Shown one piece after another: positions 41,101 to 51,926 of a DNA stretch of 64,000 nt. Each line of letters starts with the position of its first letter. The first letter of the stretch is position 1. Where the stretch lies: positions 32,083,811 to 32,147,810 of the forward strand of contig CM040085.1 in the NCBI GenBank assembly GCA_022496805.1, in the 5' to 3' direction. Both the position numbers and the translations under genes were made by a program. Source of the DNA: Pohlia nutans (Eukaryota > Streptophyta > Bryopsida > Bryales > Mniaceae). The notes below the pieces were generated by a model. That model was not told the origin of the DNA, did not search any database, and worked only from the letters and a program-made list of their open reading frames with translations.

Positions 41101-43261
41101 GGTGAATTAACTATTCATGTAAGTTTAAAATATTTATATATTTTAAAATATAGTATGGGAGGGTTGATTGGAGGTTAAAGAGTCAACGTAACAAATTTTA
41201 AAATGATATATGCATTTTTAAAATATGCTTATAAAATTGTGAAAATTTATTGAATGTTGGCCTTTAGTAATAGAATTGAATTTATTGACATTTAAAAATC
41301 ATATAATTATATACAACAATAAAATTGAATCGTGTTTGTAACCAACTTCATTAGGGATTCCATGTGGGTATTGCTCCACCTTTTGCAAGACCAAACTATC
41401 TAAATGTGCCACAAAAATGGAATGCAGAAGAAAAACGTTGTGGTATAACCATGTTAGACTACAAAGAAGAAGATCCACAAGTTGATGTTTGGGAGTCTGG
41501 AAGTGTAGTTAGAGATGATGTAATTTTTTTCAAATATTTGAAATGTAAATTTCAATATTCATATATATTTTTAAATATACACACATATGCAATGAATGAA
41601 GTAATTTTTTAATTCAATAAAAAATCTAATAAAAAATAACCAAATTAATTATTAATTATTGAATTTGTGCATGTGTATATCAATCAATAATATATTATAT
41701 TTTTATTATTAAGTTTTATTTACACATTTTTTTATCGTTAGGCTTTTGAAGAATACAAACATACAAATGCACAAGGAAGAGAACAAGAAGCTATGATAAA
41801 AGTAAAAAAAATTGCATTGAAGTACGTAACCTAATAAAATATTTCAACTATTAATATTATATTAAACATCATCTATGCTTCATAAATTCTATTTTTAATA
41901 GATCATTTTAGAAGAGGTTAAATAATCCATACAAACAAATCTTCAAATATCACTTATATTGAAAAATGTTGATTATATAACTACATTATGTTAGAATGAA
42001 TAATATCAAATTCATATACTATTGAATAATGATTTTATAAATTCTGTAAAATTTTAACGATCCATTTGTAATGAAATTATTACTTTTGAAAATTAAATAG
42101 AACAAAAAAACAATATGCTCGTGATCTATGTGAAACATGCAATGATATGAGACATGACATATTAACCATAAAAGTAAAGAATCTTATCTTTTCTAAATTA
42201 TTAGTCGTATTGTTATTATCATAAGATGATAATGGATATCAATATTAAAATTTGATGAACAAGTATTTAAAATTTTAATATATGACATTTTTAATTTGAA
42301 TAGAAATATTGCAAACTATGCCCAATATGTTATATATATATACACACACATATATACATATACATATATATAATATTATAAAATAAATCTATTGATCAAA
42401 AAGCTGGAAAATTTCAAAGAGTAAAATAATTTTTATCATTTATTTTTGGTAATGTAGATTTATATAAAAATGAACACATTTTTGATGTAACTATTGTATA
42501 TAATTGTCTTTTCAATCATAGAGAATTTTGAATGAAAAACGTGGAACAAAAGAATTTGAAATGGATATTGATAACGTTAAAACAAATTTATATAAAAGGT
42601 TTGAATAACTATGATTTCCAAAAGTATTTTTTAAACGCAGTGTATTAAATCCTCATATCAATTTAAATTTATTATATATAAATTATTTTAAGAGTCAGCG
42701 AACCGTCGTAGTGAGTGTGATAAATGTTTTAAAAAATTGAATGCATAGGTTGAAGATTCTTAAATCTGATTTTCATAAAACTTTTAATGAAGTGAAATTG
42801 GTTAAAGATCTCATTGAAAGACTTACAGAGGAGGTATATAATTCTTTAAATTTTTGTTTTCATGGGTAAAAGGAAATTATAATTTTATTAAAAGTTTCAT
42901 ACATACAAGTATATACAACATGGATATAGTTTTTAAAATAGACGTGCTTTGTTTTTTTGAATAAAATATTTTTTGATTTTTTATTTGATTTTTTATACAA
43001 TACATGTAACTTGCAAATAAATAAATAATAAAAAACAAAATTATTGGAATAAAAAGTTAAATAAAATAATTCAAAGTATTAAATTATGAATTATTATAAG
43101 TGAATTATCTATTTTGTACATTATATAATTATATATTTAATTGTGATTGCAATCTAATCAATGTGTGTGTTTTAACATACAATATGTTTTAGGTACGTGA
43201 TCGTAAACAAGATTTTCTAAAATCATTTTATTCTTGGTTTAATGACTATGTAAAGAAATGA
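29064..43261 (+). CDS. KIF9: Kinesin-9 (KIF9-type) flagellar motor, 17 exons
   Basis: Microtubule motor; family members (KIF9, Chlamydomonas KLP1) work in motile cilia and flagella, KLP1 on the central pair. Exons: 29064-29261, 31019-31156, 33102-33218, 33647-33820, 36049-36255, 36937-37083, 38375-38466, 38638-38730, 40121-40214, 40444-40497, 41029-41118, 41355-41519, 41742-41821, 42101-42173, 42522-42598, 42749-42833, 43193-43261. All join in phase: 650 aa. Motor: P-loop GQIGSGKT (97-104), switch I SSRSH (211-215), switch II DLAGVE (244-249), then [20 protein letters not shown] and [15 protein letters not shown] and IPFRQ point to KIF9. After it come [27 protein letters not shown] and a coiled C-terminus ending [11 protein letters not shown], as in the kinesin-9 tail. 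The usual length is nearer 790 aa. The exon 8 acceptor at 38637 was chosen because the nearer ATTACAG site breaks the frame. An upstream non-coding exon is possible (AATTAG acceptor just before the ATG). Confidence 0.9.
29270..29885. repeat. Four diverged tandem copies in kinesin-9 intron 1
   Basis: Units of about 130-190 bp share TTAGCAAATCAAARAGGATT, CAATGCACCAAAGAA and CAAAGTTTTATTGATAG. Copies after the first also contain AGCATTGTTGAGGT, close to the exon 1 end and donor (AGCATTGTTAAGGT). Confidence 0.7.
32089..32217. mobile_element. Small CACTA-like element in kinesin-9 intron 2
   Basis: Left end TACTAGTAGAAATGTTGG, right end AAGCTTTCTACTAGTG. Inside are imperfect inverted blocks around AAAAAGATCCACA and GTGGGATCTTTTCG. 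Non-coding, about 130 bp. Confidence 0.5.
32641..32703. repeat. Perfect 28-bp palindrome in kinesin-9 intron 2
   Basis: The arms TGATGTGGAATATCCCACAT... (32641-32668) and its exact complement (32676-32703) flank a 7-base loop TGGGGGG. A TGGGGG motif also lies right of the palindrome. A weaker relative (GTGTGGAATATATATTCCAC) is near 46694. Confidence 0.85.
33378..33582. mobile_element. Small inverted-repeat element with CATAAC ends (intron 3)
   Basis: The left end CATAACAGTTTTTAGCAGG and a later block CACCCTTTTCCTAGC are mirrored at the right by GGAAAAGGGTGGCA and AAAACTGCTAAAGAATGTTATG-like sequence. It relates to the CATAAGGTTCTTTAG elements at 34659 and 48115. Confidence 0.55.
33843..34286. 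mobile_element. TTAA-flanked MITE, piggyBac-like, family E (intron 4)
   Basis: It starts TTAA-CCCTTAACTCTTAAACG. Two right ends exist: GACGTTTAAGGG-TTAA at 34217 and again at 34286, so either the right terminus was duplicated or two elements abut. Non-coding. Confidence 0.6.
34659..34861. mobile_element. Small element with perfect CATAAGGTTCTTTAG inverted ends (intron 4)
   Basis: CATAAGGTTCTTTAG at the left and CTAAAGAACCTTATG at the right, 15 bp perfect, 203 bp overall. Same ends as 48115-48354. No clear target duplication, so the superfamily is unknown. Confidence 0.65.
34979..35354. mobile_element. MITE with GCATCTCCACC ends and a (TA)n tract (intron 4)
   Basis: The left end AAAGCATCTCCACCAAGACA is mirrored by TGTCATGGTGGAGAAGCTCT at the right. 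A TA microsatellite lies inside at about 35123-35163. GCATCTCCA ends are common in plant MITEs. Confidence 0.6.
35600..35810. repeat. Diverged relative of the 9062-9263 element (intron 4)
   Basis: The left end CGTACCCGACTGTTAGGATC and the right end GATCCTGACGACCGACTACG are imperfectly inverted. Its body shares blocks with 9062-9263, such as GGGCTTC-CTTTTTATAA. Confidence 0.5.
35888..36002. mobile_element. Short CACTA-like element just upstream of kinesin-9 exon 5
   Basis: CACTAATAGAAAGAGTGGC at the left and GCCACCTTTTCTGCTGG at the right, with inner inverted blocks GATGCCCAG and TTGGGCATC. It ends about 46 bases before the exon 5 acceptor. Confidence 0.45.
36289..36398. mobile_element. Short CACTA-like element just downstream of kinesin-9 exon 5
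   Basis: CACTAGTAGAAAAAGTGCA at the left and TGCACCTTTTCTAGATGTG at the right over about 110 bp, with GTTGAGGCA mirrored by TGCCTCAAC inside. Non-coding. Confidence 0.55.
37391..37630. mobile_element. TTAA-flanked MITE, piggyBac-like, family C copy 2 (kinesin-9 intron 6)
   Basis: It starts TTAA-CCTCTAAAGGACCAAG and ends CTTGGTCCTTTAGGGG-TTAG, 240 bp, with one decayed base in each end. It aligns along its length with 18282-18537. Confidence 0.7.
38773..39254. repeat. Direct repeats around a ~400-bp segment (kinesin-9 intron 8)
   Basis: The segment AATCACTTGGGTTTTATGAA followed by TACGACGTAAAAGCATAA lies near 38773 and again, with two changes, at 39193. A third partial copy follows directly at 39231. 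They flank about 385 bases of higher GC with no recognised coding sequence. This could be an inserted segment or a solo repeat remnant. Confidence 0.6.
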
Positions 43262-45447
43262 AAAGATACACCAAAGTAAAATCTTCAAGAAATTTTGAGA
43301 AAATAAAATAAAATAGAATAACAAATAGAATTATGACATATTTTTCTAGAATAATTTTATTAATCAATAATCTTTTTTACGTAATTTAAAAGATCAAATC
43401 AATAAATTCAACTAATTTTCCTTATGAAAATTAATGTTTCCATTTTTGGAAATAATTTATTTAGTAGTTATTTGATGATTATTTTTCTTTTCTTTTTCAT
43501 TAAGTTAATTATGATTTTGTGTATCATATTAAAGATGCAAATTTATTGGGTTTTTAATTTTTTTAATGTTTGCATGATTATGTTTAGTTTAATCAATTTC
43601 ACTATGGTTTCTTTTACACAAATCTTCACTGCATTTTGAATGTCCTTTGCCGAGATAGATAGCTACCTATGATTAGGATACAGGCCTTTATAAAAGCGTT
43701 GACTTCCTATAGATCCTTCTTTAGTAACATTGCTATTGAGGCATTTAAATCTACGCTTTATTTTATTTTAATTAGCTTAACTCACAAACTTTCTTTGCTT
43801 TGGAAAAAATTCCTATATATGCTAGAAGGTCCTACTAGCATTTTTGGACGTGTGTTGTTTGAGATTAGCTTCAACACAACTATACTCTTGAGTGTTGTGG
43901 ACATTTGCGTAGAAGTAAATTAAGAGAGGGAAAATGATTGAACTTTAAACAACCACAAAACTAAGAGAGATAAGTACAATTGAAACACAAATTCTATGTT
44001 CCCTTTTTCAATGAATCTTAAAATGATGACAACAACGTCGCAAAGAAATTGCACGGATGTTGAAGATGGGCTTGCCTGCTAGTTTGCTCTAAAATTAAGG
44101 TAGCAATTTGAAGGTTTAGAGGGAAGAGGGAAGCAAAATGGACATTCAAGGAGGATGGAGGGTAGATCATAGTGGAGTGCAATAAAAAATTCTATACAAC
44201 AATTCCAAGCCCAACATGATGTACAAGAATCAACCCGGGGGGTGCATTCTTAATTAAACCTTGGCATCACGTGCATTCATGACCCCCTCAAAATACCCAT
44301 TTTAGAATATTCCTATATTTTTTCATGTATATATGTCTAATGTAAACTTACAACCCTGTTTTCAGCCCTAAATATACTTCTTATATGTATACATAGTACG
44401 GCAATGTTAAAAGTAATCCCCCTCTTGTGCACTCACGTGATTCCTCACACATAAAAGAGTGCACCTTCGGGGCATCAACAAGAACATCTATAACTTAAGG
44501 TTGATTCCATCATTCAAATTTAGGAAAAATAGAAAACTAAAGATGAAATTAGTTTTTAAAAACCTAGTTGTGGAGGAATGGCAAGAACTGATGATTTGGT
44601 CAATGTGGTGTGTATTAAAAATCTAACTACATTTCAATGTCTACTATTGTATTCAAAAACATTTTTTCGAAAATTTTAAATTAAAGAGTTAAAAGTGACA
44701 TTCAAATACAACAAAAACCCTTCATGTTTGAGGGTTACAATATGCAAAAGATTGTTTTGAAAACTCAAATATTAGAAAAATGAAAATACTATAATATGTA
44801 TTTTTAATCTTTAAATCTTAATTATTTTGTTGTTAGCTATACTAATATTTTGTATGTACGCTAGAAATTGATACAATTGTAGTCGCTTCAAATCGTTGTA
44901 CAACAGATTCATATGACATTGAAACATTCACGTTTACAAATCTTGACATATTCCGCTATTAGCTATCTAATATTTTCAAACTATGATAACAAAAAAATTA
45001 ATTAACAACTATAGTCAAAATTGTTTTCTTCTTTAAAAAAACCATGGCATTTGTAAAGATAAAAAAAGTGGCAGAGAAGTTATCATGACATATGTAGGTT
45101 CTCAAGTCCAAGACTCCATGGCAACTTCTCCCTAAGTAACCAATCACATTTTTCCATGTTTCACCTCAAGCAAGTTCACGGAACGTGCACAACTTAATGG
45201 TTGGGTATGCGACAAACCTAAGTTCCACTTTTCCCCTCGTCTTACTTTTTCCACGGGCAAATTCTCAAACCTATGTAACTTGGCTCTTAGACCCCAAGAA
45301 CTAGAAGTTCTAACAGATGACAAGATAACACAGTTGATCACATAAAGAAATTGCATTACATCTTTGTATCACAAAAGAGAGTCCGTGACAAAATCATGAA
45401 CCCTTCTTCATTGCGACAAAAACATGCAGCTAGCTCCTGCCACACAC
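43262..45447. other. Intergenic AT-rich DNA downstream of kinesin-9
   Basis: Candidate poly(A) signals (AATAAAATAAAATAG near 43307) follow the kinesin-9 stop. The rest holds no supported gene. Open frames at 43424-43923 are very hydrophobic or AT-driven and have no family features. Confidence 0.45.
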
Positions 45448-45620
45448 TACTAGCAAAGGCGTCGCTTCTCACTCAAAAGAGTGTCAAAGTTCACAGTACA
45501 CACTTATCCTACGTGACAAATCGCACTCACCAAGTCTTGAGTGTCTGGGCAGTGAGTGCGAAGTGGCGCCATCTGAGTCACCTACCGAGTGAAAAGCGAC
45601 GCCTTCTCCTTGTATTGACA
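45448..45620. mobile_element. Small inverted-repeat element
   Basis: AAAGGCGTCGCTTCTCACTC at the left is mirrored by GAGTGAAAAGCGACGCCTTC at the right, over about 170 bp. CACTACTAGC precedes it. An open frame across it is a by-product. Confidence 0.6.
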
Positions 45621-45807
45621 TAAGAAACATAATTACAGTAATTATTTGGTTTTGGTTGTGGTAGATCGAGAGAAGTTTAGTTTGTGGGCATATAAACTTA
45701 TTACAGTTTGTGTGACTGGGGTCTTGACCAGCCAGGCTCTGGAACTTGGTCGATTGCAGCGCTTGTGTGCATTAATTCAACTGCTGTCAATGATCGGTGC
45801 AACCCAA

Positions 45808-45985
45808 CACATGGAGAGATAAAGACATTCCCACATGGGATTTCATATGGGAAGTGGGACAAAATTCCCACAATTGTAACTTTCTTGGGATGATTGTAGT
45901 GTATTTTTGATCTGGGAAAGTTACAATTGTGGGAAATTTGTCCGCTTTTCCCATATGGGAAACTTGTTTTTATCTCCATGTGCAA
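45808..45985. repeat. Foldback element
   Basis: The left arm runs from CACATGGAGAGATAAAGA through CATATGGGAA and CACAATTGTAACTTTC. The right arm mirrors it in reverse order and ends TTTTTATCTCCATGTG. Arms are about 70-80 bp with an AT-rich centre. Confidence 0.7.
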
Positions 45986-46046
45986 GCAGGCACGAAGCTT
46001 CAAAACCAATACACCTGCAAGCTTATATTACACCACTAGTAACCAC

Positions 46047-46239
46047 CACTAGTAGGAAATGTGTCGTTTTTCACAATTACTATATGAAAAAGGAATGAAT
46101 CGATGCCAAGCACAGGGGTTGTGTCAGTGCTGGTGAGTGGTTTTGGTCACAAGAAGACAAAAATATAAGTATAACATTCCGTCTCTGTTCACTGTTTCCA
46201 CGAAGTGGAGAATGAAAAACGGCAGGTCTTCTACTAGTG
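46047..46239. mobile_element. Small CACTA-like element
   Basis: CACTAGTAGGAAATGTGTCG at the left and CGGCAGGTCTTCTACTAGTG at the right, 193 bp. The ends match the common plant CACTA terminus; flanking triplets CAC and CGC are not identical. Confidence 0.6.
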
Positions 46240-46736
46240 CGCTGTGCCCACCAGTAAAGGAGTAGACACTGTCGCGGAAGACAACCTGGACCATGCGGTT
46301 CACAACGCGGTATAATTCGCAATTACATGCTAGTCAACGAGGAAGAATGGACAGGACTTCACTGCTGCTCAAAACCAGCTAAAATGTGAGGCAGGGTGCA
46401 AATACATGTTGAGGTGCACGCATTCATTATCAACATGATATTGCAAAGTGCACAAAATTGTAATACAATATACTGTTAAATTAATTGTAAGCCTATCAAC
46501 ATGATATATTGATGTTCTGTATATTCTGTGAATTTCAAAAATGTGTACTCTAATCACTACAGTACCGTATTCAAGATCATGTGCCGCTACAAAAGAACAT
46601 AAAAAGTGATTTTTGAGAAAGGTCAAACTGCAAACATAAAGAACATAACATTTAGTAGCATGCATTGTCTATGCCTTGGCTCTACAGTAGATGGTGTGGA
46701 ATATATATTCCACACCCAACAGTACTTCATCAGTAG
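46240..46736. other. Non-coding stretch
   Basis: Contains a short palindromic block near 46694-46713. The motif CATGCGGTTCACAACGCGGT near 46293 resembles TATGCGATTCACAAGGCGGT near 49190, suggesting pieces of another repeat. No gene. Confidence 0.4.
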
Positions 46737-47313
46737 TTAACCCCTAACTGCCTAAGTGTCCATTTTTTGGACGATGTACAGATTTCATCCATAATTTCTC
46801 ATCCGTCATGCACTTTTAGCAGTGTGGAATTTTTACTGTAGATTCTATGGGAAGTTAGCTTCATGCATATGTGATCTGATTAGAAAGGGGATGATTTGTG
46901 AAATTTTTATGCCTCATTTCATGTTGTAGTGATTCACCCAAAATTTTGAAGATTTCAGTGTAAAAGTGCTCTAAAAAAAGTCAACTCATAAAATTAAGCA
47001 ACCAAAAAATCTCCAAAAATCACTACACTCAGAGTATTACATTTCAACCAATCACAAAAAATTTCATCCGTAGATTGTCAATATCTTATTCGTAATTGAA
47101 TTACAAAATAATTTTGAATTTCACGTTTCAAATTTTATACAAAATTATTGGTAATAGCAATCATAGATCTAACCGTATGGATAGAATCTAAAATTCATAA
47201 GGTACAACTTGTAATCATATATCAAGTTCAAAATATCCCTCTAGGTTGCATTTTATAATGCATCTTTGCAAAACTGCCGAATTTGGAGAGGGCTCTAGGC
47301 ATTTAGGGGTTAA
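46737..47313. mobile_element. TTAA-flanked MITE, piggyBac-like, family A copy 2
   Basis: It aligns end to end with 701-1276 with only scattered base changes (a few per cent by eye) and has the same TTAA-CCCCTAACTGCCTA and TAGGCATTTAGGGG-TTAA ends. Non-coding. Confidence 0.8.
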
Positions 47314-47745
47314 GTAGACAGGTGGTGGTTCAAGGTGATGATCAGAGTGCATGAAGGAAAGGCAGTGGGCATGAAGGCTATTGAATGTTATGAAGTAGAA
47401 AGTCAAAGCAGAACAGTATTTAATCCGTATTTGGACGAGGACCAGACGCTGGAATCAATGATCGACCATCCTTGTGGATTCACCTTATTGATTGGACTAA
47501 AGAGAATGGACATGATTACCATACTATTCAAGAGATGAATTACTGTACAACAATCGTGAGAAGACATAACATCAACCAAGCAACCAACAGAAAACCAAGG
47601 CCATACTCCTGTCGTTTTTCAACCAATTTGTGTCAGTCACCTTTAGTTGAAGCACCACTCGTGACTCAGCCTATTCTTCTTGCGATCGGGGATGAACATC
47701 CAAACTTATTCTTACAGTACTTATTAGTGTATAACTTATATAATT
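47314..47745. other. Non-coding stretch between two MITEs
   Basis: Two overlapping open frames (47335-47538 and 47472-47756) have fairly even composition but no recognisable domain. I do not call a gene. Confidence 0.35.
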
Positions 47746-47986
47746 TTAGCCCCTAAAGGACCAAGAAACCTAAATTGGGTCTCATGTTTTTTAAAGCAGT
47801 TTTGAGCAAGTCCTATGTGAACCCTTTTTTTTGTTCAAATGTGTTTGTTTTTTGACCAATACGTGCAATGTTCTTCACTGATTCCAGTGATGTAAAATTT
47901 GGACCCATCTAATCTGTATTTTTCATAATATGATTGATTGAATTTTTCATTTTAGGACCATGAATCCTTGGTCCTTTAGGGGTTAA
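47746..47986. mobile_element. TTAA-flanked MITE, piggyBac-like, family C copy 3
   Basis: It starts TTAG-CCCCTAAAGGACCAAG and ends CTTGGTCCTTTAGGGG-TTAA, 241 bp, same orientation as the other family C copies. Confidence 0.7.
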
Positions 47987-48114
47987 AAACACCTTACTAC
48001 TGTTGGACCTGTGAATGGGAAAACGAGAAAAGAAAAGTCGGAGATGTGCCACCGTGTCAAATTCCCAAGCGCAGTTATATCAATAATCTAACTAGCTCTG
48101 TTCTCAATTGTAGA

Positions 48115-48354
48115 CATAAGGTTCTTTAGCCCTTGTGAGTTGTACCTAGGAATAAGAATCATTGCTCGAGAATCGTTGTAGCGGATTTTAAAATATTGGA
48201 CATGCCACGTAATTCTTTACCTAAAGAATGATGGTGGAGAGTCAGTTGAAAGTCCACAATAGCCTCGCCTCAAGAATCACATATTTTGAATTTTTCATCT
48301 TTCATGCAATGAGAGCAACAAGGTCAACCCTGTCAAAGGCTAAAGAACCTTATG
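48115..48354. mobile_element. Small element with CATAAGGTTCTTTAGC ends, copy 2
   Basis: CATAAGGTTCTTTAGCCCTTG at one end and AAAGGCTAAAGAACCTTATG at the other, 240 bp. It shares termini but little interior with 34659-34861. Confidence 0.65.
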
Positions 48355-48412
48355 GGCATACCACATTATTTACTTAATTTTTTGATAGACCAAGTGGCTT
48401 CCAAGCCTTTAT

Positions 48413-49180
48413 TTAACCCTTTAGTGCCTAGGGTATTGTAGCTGCGTGCACTGGATTTCAATAGTTTTTTCCACTATGATTGATACTATCAGAAATAGAA
48501 TGGATTAAATTAGAAAGTAACTGTACAATTGTATTCTCAATTGGAGTGGTGACAATTTGCCAAAATTAGAGAATCATCCAATGGTGGAATTGCAAGATTA
48601 TAGTATGTCTTTGAACCGTGTAATGCACACTCAAAAATGAGATTTTGGAGGGTGTGACTTCAAAGTTAAATAGAATTTGGATCAAATTTTCTAAAATGAA
48701 AGTGACGCGGTTCAACAATGCCCTATGTTCAACAATACCTCTCCATTGCAATCTTTCATATCAAGAACGAACTCACACATAATCATTGTGAATTTTATAA
48801 GTGAGAGTGACTTCTCTGTAAACGATTTAGGACAAAAATTTATAAATTAAAAATTGAAAGAAGTTGGTACATTGATCAAGATCAGAATACATACACTACT
48901 TGAACATGAACAAGAGAACAAAATAACAAACTTCCAAACACTAGAAATACAACATAGTACATGTGTTGTATTTGTAAGTATTTTCTGTATTTTGGTCTTT
49001 TGAACATAGGTATTTTGATACAACTCCAAATAGAAATTTTCTTTTTCTAAAAGATGTGTATTATAAATCTCCAACTTTGAATTTCACAATTCAAAATCCA
49101 ATTCTTCATGGATTTTCTGTTATTTGCATTTCTGACACTCCAGTGACCAAATTGTGGTCAGCTAGGCACTAAAGGGTTAA
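48413..49180. mobile_element. TTAA-flanked MITE, piggyBac-like, family F
   Basis: TTAA-CCCTTTAGTGCCTAG at the left and CTAGGCACTAAAGGG-TTAA at the right give a perfect 15-bp inverted repeat, 768 bp overall. Its interior is unrelated to families A-E. No transposase frame. Confidence 0.75.
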
Positions 49181-49227
49181 GACTGGGTTATGCGATTCAC
49201 AAGGCGGTACGAATCCATTCGTCGCTA

Positions 49228-50133
49228 TCATGTACAATCACCTATAGAAAGTAAGGTAACCCCACAATCCACCATTCACTAAAACGCTTCCCAAACTCAT
49301 TACGATGGTTTGCCGATCACCAAAAAAATTCCACAATACAGATTGTGTATGACTCACTTTTGTGCCAAATTTGGTACATGGAAGATGAACATAAATTGCA
49401 TTAATGTCAATTTACCAACTTTTATCTTTGATGTGAAAAAAAATGCATATCAATTACACAAAAGTTTCCAAGGATCCAGATTTTTCGTAAAAGATAGAAG
49501 ATAGAAGCCACAGTAAAGAACAATATGGTGTTATAAAAAAGAATGGTATTCCTAGGTATTTTTAAATTAAATGGTGTCCACATGCAATTCAAAATTTTAA
49601 ATGTAAAGCCAAATTTTAGTTTAATTATATAATAAAGTAATTTATCTATTTTTGTCACTTTTTTTATGACATTATATTGTTCCTGACTATAACAATACGG
49701 TCTCACAAAAAAGTGACAAAAGTAGGCTAATTACTTTATTATATAATTAAACTAAAATTTGGCCTTGATTTTTGTATTTTGAATTGCACGTAGACACCAT
49801 TTAATTTAAAAATACCTAGGAATACCATTCTTTTTTATAACACCATATTGTTCCTTATTGCAACTTCTACCTTCTATAAAAAAATTTGGATCCTTGGAAG
49901 CTTTTGCGTAATTGATATGCACTTCTTTTCACATTAGACAAAAAGTTGATAAATTGACATTATTGCAACTTCCGGTCATCTTCCTTGCACCAAATTTGAC
50001 ACAAAATTGCATCATACACAAGTTGTATTATGAGAAAATTTTGGTGATTGGCAAATCAGTGTAGTGAGTTTGATAAGTGGTTTAGAGAATGGAGGATTGT
50101 GGGGTTACCTTACTTTCTATAGGTGATTGTACA
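49228..50133. repeat. Large foldback element, ~430-bp arms
   Basis: The left arm starts CATGTACAATCACCTATAGA and the right arm ends with its mirror, CTATAGGTGATTGTACAG. Inner blocks TTTAATTATATAATAAAGTA and TACTTTATTATATAATTAAA flank a centre near 49685. Arms are diverged by many substitutions. Non-coding. Confidence 0.8.
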
Positions 50134-50135
50134 GT

Positions 50136-50192
50136 AACTCAGTGAGGAACCCTAGCTAGGGTTCCTAACTCAGTGAGGAACCCTAGCTAGGT
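50136..50192. repeat. Short tandem duplication at the foldback edge
   Basis: AACTCAGTGAGGAACCCTAG is present twice, about 30 bases apart, each copy followed by CTAGG. It abuts the right end of the foldback at 50133. Confidence 0.85.
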
Positions 50193-50728
50193 AACGAGCC
50201 GGGTGCCTCACGCTACTCCTACCTTTGCAATACCTTCGTGCTTGCCTTCTTGCTCAGTCTTCTGTTGCACTGTAGCATTTGTGCATTGCCGTTCTCTTTT
50301 AAGTGCCTTGCTGTGGATTCTAGCAAGGGCATACAATCAATTTGTGAGGTTTCATCGTGGAGCTAGAGGTGACATAGTTCTTGTGTGACATCGCACTAGA
50401 GTGTCATAGTTCTCAACAAAAAAAGTTTTTAATGTTGTAAAGCAGTTGCATTAATGACACAATAAAATAAATAGGAAAAATATCAAAAACGTTTTAATAT
50501 AGTAAAATTGAATCTTTTTGAACATTTTGGAATCTTTTCAAATTATTTAATAGTATTTGGAATCATTTTGGAATATTCTTGGAATATTCTAAAACATTCT
50601 TGCTAATGTCATTTAATCCGCTTGCAAACCATGTCAAATGCATATTCCAACCTTACTACAGGCTCCATTTTAATTAGCCAACCAAGCTTGCAAGAATGTT
50701 TTTGGAATCTCGACATTTTAAGGGGCGT
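50193..50728. other. Non-coding stretch
   Basis: The first 200 bases have even composition. Around 50510-50600 there are irregular repeats of TTTTGGAATATTCTTGG. No gene called. Confidence 0.4.
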
Positions 50729-51551
50729 TTAACCCCTAACCATCCCGACGTCCATACTTTGGATGTTTTTTGGGGTACATTCACCTTCGAAGAGCTGTAA
50801 CTTTTGCAAAAAGTTTTCGATTTTGATGAAATTTTGAAAAAACAAACCGCATAATGTATGGAATGAGTAGTAAAACTTTTAGAGCAATCCAAGATGTATT
50901 GAATTTTTGGTGATCATTTGAAAGTAGGGGTCTTCTTTTTGGACAAATTTTGTGCATTTTGATGGCTGCAACTTTGTGGGCTTGTATCTCCTTCATCCCA
51001 TATTCGTTTTCAATAAAAAAGAAATTATTGGGTTGGATTCCCCTTGAAGTCTAGTTATCATGATAAAATTTTCATGTCAATCCGTGTTGTTTTGAATGTT
51101 TGGGAGTCATTTTAGTGCACGGGTCTAGTTTGGACACTTTTTGCTTTTTGGGTCAAATCGGTCACTTTTTGGGCTACTTTTTGACATTGCAAGGCCATTT
51201 TAGGGCACATTAAATTTTTTCATGAGTTTTTTTTGGTACCAATGTGTTTATATGATGATTTTGAACTACTTTATAGTTCAAAGTTATTTCATTTGAGTAA
51301 TTTTGAAAACAAATTTCACCTCTAATTGTGTTGCTAGGAAAATTTCAGCATTCAACCCTAAACACTAAAACACTATGATCTTGCAATCTATATGGCCAAA
51401 TGACCCCAAAATTGATTCACATGATCCACAACATGTATATTACAAGATTGTACGATTGAGATTCCTATACCTCACTTAAATTTAGACCTATAACACATCA
51501 AAAGCAATGATGATTTTAAGCCCAAAAAAGCTAGGGCCGCTTAGGGGTTAA
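50729..51551. mobile_element. TTAA-flanked MITE, piggyBac-like, family G
   Basis: TTAA-CCCCTAACCATCCCG at the left and GGGCCGCTTAGGGG-TTAA at the right, 823 bp. Inverted identity is clear only for about the first 8-12 bases. The interior is unique in the window and non-coding. Confidence 0.65.
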
Positions 51552-51771
51552 TAAGGAAGCAATCAAAAAATGATACATATATGCCAACCAACCAAATATG
51601 AGTACCTCTTAGGATTGTGCCATGGCAAGTAAATTAGCCAAGATGATTTATGGCCAAACAAAATTGGAGAAAGTTTAGGGAAACAAATTGGACATTGCTC
51701 AACAATCTTTACTACTAATGCTTGTTATACATGCCAAATGAATGGTTTGGAGGATTGCCATCCTTTATAAT

Positions 51772-51926
51772 CACTAGTAAAAAATTCGATTAGACATAAC
51801 ATGGAAATGTCATGTCAAATGTATCATGGATAAACAAGATAAGACATTTTTACGTCATCTTGTTTACACATACTCATACATTCAACGTGACATTTCCATG
51901 TTATCTCTAACAAGTTTTAACTTGTG
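51772..51926. mobile_element. Small CACTA-like element
   Basis: CACTAGTAAAAAATTCGATT at the left and CTAACAAGTTTTAACTTGTG at the right. Inner blocks CATAACATGGAAATGTCATG and CGTGACATTTCCATGTTATC are mirrored. Confidence 0.6.

Noticed and set aside
29064..43261. Kinesin-9 as a pseudogene
   Set aside because: At first exon 8 seemed out of frame and the nearest acceptor failed. Using the acceptor ending at 38637 restores phase, and all 17 exons read without a stop.
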